Of a DNA stretch of 15,688 nt, positions 1 through 5,494 are shown in pieces. The stretch is from Firmicutes bacterium CAG:552 (GTDB lineage: Bacteria > Bacillota > Clostridia > Christensenellales > Pumilibacteraceae). The stretch lies in assembly GCA_000435495.1 (NCBI GenBank), contig FR884026.1, positions 33,628 to 49,315 of the forward strand. Direction: 5' to 3'. Position numbers and translations under genes: made by a program. The first letter of the stretch is position 1; each line of letters starts with the position of its first letter. The notes beneath the pieces were generated by a model. The model had not been told where the DNA came from, did no database searches, and worked only from the letters and a program-made list of their open reading frames with translations.

Positions 1-162
1 TCCAAAGAAATACTTATGTTAACAAAAATGAATTGGAACAGCGGAGATAGTTTGTATAAAGTTCTACCTGTTACATTAGATTTTGCAAAAGTTCTATCCA
101 GAATGTCTAAGCAAAATGAAGCGATATATAATAAAGCCTATGATTTCAGGTATTTTATGTGA
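1..162 (+). CDS. C-terminal end of a PIWI-domain (prokaryotic Argonaute-like) protein, partial
   Basis: The reading frame is open from base 1 to a TGA at 160-162 and gives the last 53 residues of a protein that starts outside the window. The tail reads LTKMNWNSGDSLYKVLPVTL, then a helix-like stretch (FAKVLSRMSKQ), and finishes YDFRYFM. An 'LT-x-MNWN ... LPVT ... A' block followed by a short aromatic C-terminus is what I know from the end of the PIWI domain of long prokaryotic Argonautes, which are guide-directed nucleic-acid-binding proteins or nucleases. The catalytic DEDX residues, MID and PAZ regions are not in the window, so activity cannot be judged. The GIY-YIG gene begins 8 bases after the stop, and its ribosome site overlaps this stop, so the two are almost certainly one transcript. 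The family call comes from motif memory over a short stretch; the coding call itself is firmer. Confidence 0.6.
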   Translation, partial: SKEILMLTKMNWNSGDSLYKVLPVTLDFAKVLSRMSKQNEAIYNKAYDFRYFM

Positions 163-170
163 GGTTAAGT

Positions 171-1013
171 ATGGATAATGGTGAATTGATAGAGTTGTAC
201 TTGGTAAATGGTACATATGATAGTTTGGTTATCGCCGAACTTGCAAATTGGAACGGGAAAGCGTTAAAAATTCCCCGTGCGGAAATAAGTTCATGTTCGC
301 GAGAGGATATCCGAGAAGTCGGAGTATATTTTTTGTTTTGTAATGATGACCCCGATGGAACATTATCTGTTTATATTGGGGAAGCTGAAAATATTCATGA
401 ACGTTTAATGCAACATATAAGGGATTACAAAGCGGGGAAAGAGTTATTTTATTGGAATAATGCCGTAGCCTTTTTGGGAAAAGACTTGAACAAGGCATCG
501 ATTCGCTATTTGGAAAATAAATTAGTAAGTATAGCGAGAACAAATGGGAATTACAAAGTTTTGACAAAAAACACTTATCAAAACACTGTTATTAAAGAGT
601 CAATAAAAGCTACTTTGGATAAGTTTATTGAAAATTTGAAATTGATTTTGACGGCATTAGGTTACAAGGCTTTAACGTCTGCGCCCATTGAACAAAATAA
701 TACCACTTATTTTTACTGCAAGAGAGCTGGGGCTAATGGAAAAGGATTTGTAAGCAACGGAGGATTTACTGTATTAAAAGATTCTATGGTGTCTGATAAA
801 ACTGTGCCGTCAATGGAAACATATGGGAAAAGTTATTATGCATTGCGATGCCAATTGCAAGAGTTGGGTGTAATTCAAAATAATGTATTTACTCGCGACT
901 ACGAATTTAGTGCCCCTTCGGCAGCATCGTCGGTTTTGTTGGGGCGCACATCCAATGGCAATAACGAATGGCTCACTGAATCTGGATTAAAATTGAAAGA
1001 TATTGACATTTAA
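171..1013 (+). CDS. GIY-YIG nuclease with C-terminal DUF4357 domain
   Basis: A 280-residue protein. The N-terminal half contains a GIY-YIG endonuclease core: GVY at 51-53, YIG at 68-70, the catalytic-type Arg in HERL (R78) and the catalytic-type Glu in YLENKL (E115). The C-terminal part (about 180-272) matches DUF4357: KGFVSNGGFTVLKDS, then FSAPSAASSVLLGRTSNG and EW. DUF4357 is known as an appendage of restriction-modification-associated nucleases and GIY-YIG proteins. An in-frame GTG at 159 is possible, but the ATG at 171 has GTGAGG placed 5-7 bases ahead and is preferred. It follows the Argonaute-like gene by 8 bases and precedes the next gene by 14, so it is a middle member of an operon. 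The likely role is DNA cleavage in defence against invading DNA (inference). All the active-site-type residues checked are present. Confidence 0.85.
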   Translation: MDNGELIELYLVNGTYDSLVIAELANWNGKALKIPRAEISSCSREDIREVGVYFLFCNDDPDGTLSVYIGEAENIHERLMQHIRDYKAGKELFYWNNAVAFLGKDLNKASIRYLENKLVSIARTNGNYKVLTKNTYQNTVIKESIKATLDKFIENLKLILTALGYKALTSAPIEQNNTTYFYCKRAGANGKGFVSNGGFTVLKDSMVSDKTVPSMETYGKSYYALRCQLQELGVIQNNVFTRDYEFSAPSAASSVLLGRTSNGNNEWLTESGLKLKDIDI

Positions 1014-1027
1014 TTGAGGATATAATT

Positions 1028-2155
1028 ATGCCCGAAACACGCGCGTATAAGCTGAATAAAGAGAGACAGCCTGCATCGACTGAAGGTATGCTTTTATATT
1101 ACTTCTATGATAGAGGTAAACTTACGTCTTGCGAAGTTACGGAGTATCAGTTTGACCGCCTTGTGAAGTTAGATAAAAAGATGTATAACAACGAGCGTAG
1201 GGCGGAAGCACATAAGGCTACTTATGTAAAAGCGGACGGGCGAACTTACTATAAAAAGATAGATATGGAAAACGACGACGGTACGTTGCTTGATGAGAAA
1301 CAGCGCAGTGCGCTTGAAAGCATTGTCGAGCAAGCAACGGTAGAAAAGCGATTGTCGGTTTTATCGGAGGAAGATAGAAAGATTTACGAGCTGTATTATG
1401 TGGACAATAGTACGCAAACCGAGATAGCGGAAGAACTCGGCAAAACGCAAAGCTATGTCGCAAAGCGTCTTTCTAAAATAGACGAGGTTATAAGCGGTGC
1501 TGACGAAAGCGACGAAGCGAGAGTGGAAGCGCAATGGGAGAAGTTTTTGGACAAGTACCGCACCGACGATGACGAAGATATTGCTTGGGATATGTTTCGG
1601 TTTATTATGCCCGAAGAAGAGCAAGCAGAAATTATCAGTTGGTTTTACAGTTACCGCGAGTATTTTAAGTTCGGGCTTACATATTTGATTATCCGTCCGT
1701 TTGCGAAATATAAATCTTTTGAAGAAGCGGAGTTTGAGTTTGGGAATCGAATGAACGAGTTGCCGCATCACAGCCGAGAAATTTACTATGATATATTCGA
1801 CGGGCAAATAGACGAGTTGCGGTGGGTATATCTTGCCTTATGTGAAGAAGTGGAGTATCGGAAGAAAACGCTGAAAGAAAAGCCGAAGCCTACAAACTTC
1901 GAGAAGTTATACGCAGAAGCGGAAAAGATATGCAAGCGTTTGGATATGACCGCCGAAGAGTTCATACAAAAGAGATTCTTGCCGAAGCAAAAAGAACGGT
2001 TGGAGAAGCGGTACAAAGATTTTCGCAGGAAGTATAAGAATATCGTTGTTGTGGATGAAGACGATCCGCGCCCGATTCGTGAACAGATAATAGACATATT
2101 CGGAGAAGGTCCCGAACCGCATTTCAGTAACCCCGAATTTCGCAAGAAAAAATAA
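1028..2155 (+). CDS. Protein of unknown function with sigma-region-4-like helix-turn-helix
   Basis: A 375-residue soluble, charged protein that I cannot assign to a named family. Residues about 105-152 form a sigma-70 region-4-like helix-turn-helix: RLSVLSEEDRKIYELYYVDN followed by STQTEIAEELGKTQSYVAKR, the usual 'x-x-EIAEELG-x-S-xx-V-xx-RL' pattern. The N-terminal 80 residues, with several Tyr and Lys, recall small sigma-like regulators of conjugative elements (weak resemblance only). The C-terminal 200 residues are rich in Glu, Lys and aromatic residues, show no membrane segment, and contain a basic stretch (about 320-345) before a Pro-rich tail. The ATG at 1028 is preceded by TTGAGGA. It is 14 bases downstream of the GIY-YIG gene and so probably cotranscribed. 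It may be a DNA-binding partner or regulator of the upstream nuclease genes, but this is inferred from position alone. Confidence 0.75.
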   Translation: MPETRAYKLNKERQPASTEGMLLYYFYDRGKLTSCEVTEYQFDRLVKLDKKMYNNERRAEAHKATYVKADGRTYYKKIDMENDDGTLLDEKQRSALESIVEQATVEKRLSVLSEEDRKIYELYYVDNSTQTEIAEELGKTQSYVAKRLSKIDEVISGADESDEARVEAQWEKFLDKYRTDDDEDIAWDMFRFIMPEEEQAEIISWFYSYREYFKFGLTYLIIRPFAKYKSFEEAEFEFGNRMNELPHHSREIYYDIFDGQIDELRWVYLALCEEVEYRKKTLKEKPKPTNFEKLYAEAEKICKRLDMTAEEFIQKRFLPKQKERLEKRYKDFRRKYKNIVVVDEDDPRPIREQIIDIFGEGPEPHFSNPEFRKKK

Positions 2156-2224
2156 TTTCAAGAATTTTTGCGAAAATGGAATAATCATGGCGTTCTATTC
2201 GCTTGATATATGAAAGCAGAAATT
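2156..2224 (+). repeat. Direct repeat copy 1, upstream of the YhcG-type nuclease gene
   Basis: This roughly 69-base intergenic segment is repeated at 3274-3343, on the other side of the YhcG-type gene. The best part (2189-2212 against 3308-3331) matches at 23 of 24 positions and includes ATTCGCTTGATATATG. The flanks, a TTTCAA start, a T-rich run and AAATGGAATA, also align with small gaps. The copy begins right after the stop codon of the preceding gene. Confidence 0.85.
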
Positions 2225-2246
2225 GTATATTTAACGAGAGGTTAAA

Positions 2247-3269
2247 ATGAGCAAAGAAATTACAAACAGCGTAGTATCGCAAATCAAGAGCTTATTGGAA
2301 ACGGCGCGACAAAAAGTGGCGGTGGAAGTCAATACTACGCTACTTTCTACCTATTGGCAGATAGGTAAGATTATCGTCGAGGACGAACAAAAGCATAGCG
2401 ACAGAGCGGAATACGGCAAACAGACACTCAAAACGCTTTCCAAAGCCTTGACGGAAGAATACGGCAAAGGTTTTTCGCGTTCGAGCCTACAAAATATGCG
2501 GCTATTGTATTTGGCATATCCGAAATGCCAGACACTGTCTGGCAAATTGTCTTGGTCGCATTATTGCGAATTGCTTATCATTTCCGATGAGCAAAGGCGT
2601 AGTTTTTATGAAAAAGAGTGTGTAAACGCACGTTGGTCGGTTAGAGAGTTAAAGCGGCAAATAGAAAGTTCTTTGTTCGAAAGACTGTTATTATCGGGCG
2701 GCGATGCAAATAAAGAGAAAGTGCTTGCGCTTGCATTGAACGGCAATGAAATCGCAAAGCCGGAAGATATTATCCGCGATCCGTATGTATTTGAGTTTTT
2801 GGGATTGCCTGAAGATAAACCGCTTATGGAGAGTGATTTGGAAGAAACGCTTGTATTGCAGATAGAAAAGTTTTTGTTGGAACTTGGGCGCGGTTTTATG
2901 TTTGTAGGAACGCAACAGCGGGTTACATTCAACAATCATCATTACTATGTGGATATGGTGTTCTACAATAAGATTTTGCGTTCGTATGTACTGATTGAAT
3001 TGAAAACGACAAAGCTTATGCCCGAAGCCGCAGGTCAACTGAATATGTATCTTAACTATTACGCGAACGAAGTGAACGATGAAACGGACAATCCGCCGAT
3101 AGGAATTATTCTTTGTACGGACAAGGGCAACTGCGATGTGCAATATGCGCTTGGTGGTATTACAAATCAAATATTTGCGTCGAAATATGTATTATATATG
3201 CCCGACAAAGAACAACTGATAGCCCAAGTTGAGAAGGTTTTGGAACAGTGGCACGGAGACGGCGAATAA
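2247..3269 (+). CDS. YhcG/DUF1016 family PD-(D/E)XK nuclease
   Basis: A 340-residue protein with the two-part layout of the YhcG (DUF1016) family. The N-terminal helical DUF1016_N region is about 10-150, with the family-typical TYWQIGKII and FSRSSLQNMRLLYLAYP. It is followed by a PD-(D/E)XK nuclease domain at about 200-330. Active-site candidates are D236 (YYVDMVFY), E251 and K253 (IELKT) and Q264 (GQLNMYLNYY), so the core looks intact. Length is near that usual for the family. Members are often found among restriction, toxin-antitoxin and other defence genes; the substrate is DNA by analogy. The start ATG has GAGAGG 6-7 bases ahead. The gene is separated from its neighbour by 91 bases and is flanked by two copies of a direct repeat, which suggests it arrived as its own cassette rather than with the upstream operon. 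Confidence 0.9.
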   Translation: MSKEITNSVVSQIKSLLETARQKVAVEVNTTLLSTYWQIGKIIVEDEQKHSDRAEYGKQTLKTLSKALTEEYGKGFSRSSLQNMRLLYLAYPKCQTLSGKLSWSHYCELLIISDEQRRSFYEKECVNARWSVRELKRQIESSLFERLLLSGGDANKEKVLALALNGNEIAKPEDIIRDPYVFEFLGLPEDKPLMESDLEETLVLQIEKFLLELGRGFMFVGTQQRVTFNNHHYYVDMVFYNKILRSYVLIELKTTKLMPEAAGQLNMYLNYYANEVNDETDNPPIGIILCTDKGNCDVQYALGGITNQIFASKYVLYMPDKEQLIAQVEKVLEQWHGDGE

Positions 3270-3273
3270 AACT

Positions 3274-3343
3274 TTTCAAAAAATTTTTTATGAAATGGAA
3301 TATTTCAGGCGTTTTATTCGCTTGATATATGGAGAGGGAAATT
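3274..3343 (+). repeat. Direct repeat copy 2, downstream of the YhcG-type nuclease gene
   Basis: Second copy of the repeat at 2156-2224, in the same orientation, starting 5 bases after the stop codon of the YhcG-type gene. It differs by scattered substitutions and small indels. From its end the sequence continues into the hairpins and the oriT-like region, so this copy appears joined to the element backbone. Confidence 0.85.
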
Positions 3344-3363
3344 CCGTGTGTTTGCGCGGAATT
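3340..3363 (+). other. Inverted repeat / hairpin upstream of the mobilization region
   Basis: AATTCCGTG (3340-3348) pairs with CGCGGAATT (3355-3363) around a six-base loop, giving 9 pairs including one G-T. There is no T run after it, so it is not a simple terminator. It overlaps the end of repeat copy 2. Its role is unknown; a structural or protein-binding site of the mobilization region is possible. Confidence 0.5.
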
Positions 3364-3420
3364 ACAACTATCTCAAATGTGGCGATTTCGTTATAATTAA
3401 AACTTAACAAACAGCGACAG

Positions 3421-3448
3421 GCTCACGGTTATATGCCGTGAGTTTTTT
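3421..3448 (+). terminator. Intrinsic terminator ahead of the mobilization region
   Basis: CTCACGG (3422-3428) pairs with CCGTGAG (3436-3442) around a seven-base loop and is followed at once by six T. It would end transcription coming from the nuclease genes and insulate the relaxase gene. Confidence 0.8.
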
Positions 3449-3479
3449 GTTGCAAGGAGATGTTGCATATGTGCTAATT

Positions 3480-3605
3480 AAAAGACTTTGCGGACGGTCT
3501 TAAAATGTTCGCGCGTGGACAAAAGACTTTTCAAATGAAGCATAAAGCGGAGTTTGTTTTGACGAAAAGTATAGCCCACTATACTTCGCAAGCGAAGTGT
3601 GGGCT
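3480..3605 (+). other. Probable origin of transfer (oriT) region
   Basis: This is a gene-free stretch just upstream of a MobV/Pre relaxase, where such relaxases normally have their nick site. It holds a strong two-part hairpin: AGCCCAC (3573-3579) pairs with GTGGGCT (3599-3605), and inside it ACTTCGC (3583-3589) pairs with GCGAAGT (3592-3598), with a three-base bulge TAT. Further left, AAAAGACTTT occurs twice (3480-3489 and 3521-3530), and AAGAC and GTCTT form a small inverted repeat. A poor promoter-like pair (TTGACG at 3559, TATACT at 3580, spacer only 15) overlaps the hairpin, which would fit relaxase self-control. The nick position cannot be read from sequence alone. Confidence 0.6.
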
Positions 3606-3673
3606 CTGCCGAGAGCTTTTGACCACAGGAAGAAAGAAAAATATTATAAGGAGGAAATGAAAACATCAGTTAT

Positions 3674-4837
3674 TTGGTATGCCATATGGAGAAATATCAT
3701 AAAACGGATATTTGTCCTATTGAAAAGGAAAACGAGAGAGATGAAACTTACGAAACAAGCAATCCGCAGATGGACAGTGAACGAACAAAAGACAATTATC
3801 GCACGTTCGCTCGGTATTGTACTTATACGGAATTTATCAATAAGCGGATTGAACAACTGAACTTGCCCACAAAACCGAGAAAGGACGCCGTGCTTATGGC
3901 GTCCTTCGTTATCGGCTCGGACGGAGAGTTTTTCAAAGGCTTAACGCAAACGGAACAAGAAAGATTTTTCTATGAATGTACGCGCTACTTTGCGGAGAAA
4001 TACGGAGAAGAAAATATCATATCCGCCGTAGTTCACAACGACGAAACCACGCCGCACCTACACTTAAATCTTATGCCTATAAGGAACGGACGGTTGTGTT
4101 GTAAAGACTTGTTCAACCGCACGGAACTTACAAAATTGCAAACGGAATTTCACGAGGCGGTAGGAAAGCGTTGGGGTTTGGAACGCGGACGTGAAGGCAG
4201 TCCGAAAAAGCATTTGTCCACAGCGGAATACAAAGCAAAGAAAATTATAATGAACGCTTGCACCGAAGCGGCAGACATCACAGATAAAGCCGAAGAAAAG
4301 TTGCAAACAATAACCCAAGCCGTTAAGAAAGCCGAAGAACATTTTGACGATACGATTGAACAGATACATACCGCCAAAGAAGAACGGGACAACATAATAG
4401 CCGAACGGGATTCGGAAGCGGACTATTCGGCAGCATTGAAACAGGCAAAGAACGGAGAGATTGCTCACGACAAGAACGGAATGAAAACGCAAATCGTCGC
4501 GCTTACGGTGGAGAACAAAAATTTGACCGAAGAAAACGAACGGTTGAAAAAAGATAATACATATCTATTCGATTGTTACCAAAAGGAAAAGAAAACGCAC
4601 AACGACCACGACAAAGCGTTACGGGCAATTGCGCTGTTCAGAGAACACGAACCCGAAGCGTTTGCAAGAGTATTCTACCGGTCTACTTCGGTATTGCAAC
4701 CGTTCATATCTATCGGACAACCGCCCGCACCGCTTGCGAGAAACCGCCTACGCGAGATAGAGGAAGAAATAAAACGCGAACAAGAACAAAAAAATCTTAC
4801 ACCACGCAAGAATAACAACTACGGCAAAGCAGATTAG
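3674..4837 (+). CDS. MobV/Pre-type relaxase; natural start apparently lost by a one-base deletion
   Basis: Mob_Pre-type relaxase, which nicks oriT and starts conjugative mobilization of the element. Counted from TTG 3674, motif I appears as ENERDE (about 19-24) and the metal-binding motif as HNDETTPHLHL (121-131). Residues about 190-300 are a long charged coiled coil, usual for the family. The start is odd. The strong AAGGAGG site (3648-3654) serves an ATG at 3657 that is in the wrong frame. In the relaxase frame the codons just upstream read N-I-S-Y-L-V-C-H-M-E-K-Y, the conserved N-terminus of these proteins, but have no start codon. Adding one A to the AAAA run at 3660-3663 would give M-K-N-I-S-Y-L-V-C-H-M. 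So either the sequence has an error or the gene is frameshifted and must start weakly at TTG 3674 or ATG 3686, losing the first 7-11 residues. Confidence 0.85.
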   Translation: MVCHMEKYHKTDICPIEKENERDETYETSNPQMDSERTKDNYRTFARYCTYTEFINKRIEQLNLPTKPRKDAVLMASFVIGSDGEFFKGLTQTEQERFFYECTRYFAEKYGEENIISAVVHNDETTPHLHLNLMPIRNGRLCCKDLFNRTELTKLQTEFHEAVGKRWGLERGREGSPKKHLSTAEYKAKKIIMNACTEAADITDKAEEKLQTITQAVKKAEEHFDDTIEQIHTAKEERDNIIAERDSEADYSAALKQAKNGEIAHDKNGMKTQIVALTVENKNLTEENERLKKDNTYLFDCYQKEKKTHNDHDKALRAIALFREHEPEAFARVFYRSTSVLQPFISIGQPPAPLARNRLREIEEEIKREQEQKNLTPRKNNNYGKAD

Positions 4838-4869
4838 AAAACAAAGTCGTATTAATATTCTGCAAACGC

Positions 4870-4898
4870 TTGACTCTTTCGTCGTTACTTGCTATAAT
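4870..4898 (+). promoter_or_regulatory. Sigma-A promoter for the small accessory gene and probably the recombinase operon
   Basis: TTGACT (4870-4875) and a perfect TATAAT (4893-4898) are spaced by 17 bases. It lies 33 bases after the relaxase stop and 46 before the ATG at 4944, so this module has its own strong transcription start. Confidence 0.8.
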
Positions 4899-4943
4899 AA
4901 CAATGCGGCGTATAAATACGACGCATATATTTTGGAGGTTATT

Positions 4944-5222
4944 ATGGAAAAGAAAGACAGAGCGGTTAAAGACAAGCGTTATGAGGACAGACACAAGGAA
5001 GAACGAAAATCCAAGTGTATGGTATGGGGAACGAGCGTACCGAGAGAGAAAGCCGAAAGAATAAACGAATTTTTGAAAAAGTACGGCTACACAAAGGTAC
5101 AGTTAATCGAAGCGGGATATGAAGAATTATTAGCCCGACACGACACCGACTTTGCAAAGCTCAAAGACGGTTACGATGATTTTTTCGGTTTTGAGGAAAT
5201 CGAAAAAAAGAAAACCGAATAA
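4944..5222 (+). CDS. Small accessory protein of the mobilizable element, unknown function
   Basis: A 92-residue hydrophilic protein. ATG 4944 is chosen because GGAGG (4933-4937) sits 6 bases ahead; an upstream in-frame TTG at 4932 would overlap that site. The first 25 residues are highly basic and acidic (MEKKDRAVKDKRYEDRHKEE). The middle, VPREKAERINEFLKKYGYTK followed by VQLIEAGYEELLAR, has the strand-helix-helix look of a small ribbon-helix-helix or Arc/MobC-like DNA-binding protein, although the fit is not decisive. It lies between relaxase and recombinase behind a strong promoter, so it may be a mobilization accessory protein, a regulator or a recombination directionality factor. None of these can be chosen from the sequence. 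Confidence 0.75.
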   Translation: MEKKDRAVKDKRYEDRHKEERKSKCMVWGTSVPREKAERINEFLKKYGYTKVQLIEAGYEELLARHDTDFAKLKDGYDDFFGFEEIEKKKTE

Positions 5223-5256
5223 CTATTAAATCTTTTCGCATAAGGAGGAACACGCG

Positions 5257-5301
5257 ATGGAAAGAGAACATAGTATTCAAAGCTATAAGGACGCGGAATA
5301 A
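5257..5301 (+). CDS. Possible 14-residue leader peptide
   Basis: An ATG with a strong AAGGAGG site 7-8 bases ahead (5240-5248 region) opens a frame of only 14 codons (MEREHSIQSYKDAE) that stops inside the palindrome at 5294-5306. A good ribosome site before so short a frame suggests either a translated leader controlling the recombinase genes or the broken start of a gene that has decayed. No function is claimed. Confidence 0.35.
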   Translation: MEREHSIQSYKDAE

Positions 5302-5317
5302 TTCCGAGTAAACGTCC
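5289..5317 (+). promoter_or_regulatory. Nested palindrome upstream of the recombinase operon
   Basis: CGGAATAATTCCG (5294-5306) is a perfect palindrome around a central A. It is flanked by GGACG (5289-5293) and CGTCC (5313-5317), which can pair outside it with a six-base bulge on one side. It could be an operator or an RNA hairpin that acts with the short leader frame. There is no T run after it, so a terminator is unlikely. Confidence 0.5.
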
Positions 5318-5329
5318 GAATAAGGATAC

Positions 5330-5494
5330 TTGAACAAAAAACAAATTACATATAGCAATCTTAATAGAGATAAAGAAAAAGACAACTTTAATGCGTTCAT
5401 TGATACAATGGCGCAACTTATAAAAAAATACGGCGACAAAATATTAGACGTCGCTTCAACCGATACGGAGAAGAACAATGAATCGAGAAGGTAA
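5330..5494 (+). CDS. Small protein translationally coupled to the serine recombinase
   Basis: A 54-residue frame starting at TTG 5330 (MNKKQITYSNLNRDKEKDNF, then NAFIDTMAQLIKKYGDKILD) and ending 17 bases inside the recombinase gene. A stop codon (TAA at 5321) lies directly upstream, so TTG is the only likely start for the full protein; AAGGA is close, 3-4 bases ahead. The amphipathic segment NAFIDTMAQLIKKYGDKIL and the overlap with the recombinase fit a short protein commonly found ahead of serine recombinases in clostridial elements; this is family memory and not verified here. Overlapping stop and start suggest coupled translation, so it may assist or regulate the recombinase. Confidence 0.65.
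   Translation: MNKKQITYSNLNRDKEKDNFNAFIDTMAQLIKKYGDKILDVASTDTEKNNESRR

Noticed and set aside
3597..3860. Frame beginning GTG 3597 and including ATG 3657
   Set aside because: It begins in the oriT-like hairpin and shadows the relaxase N-terminus in another frame. It has a good ribosome site only because the relaxase start is frameshifted.
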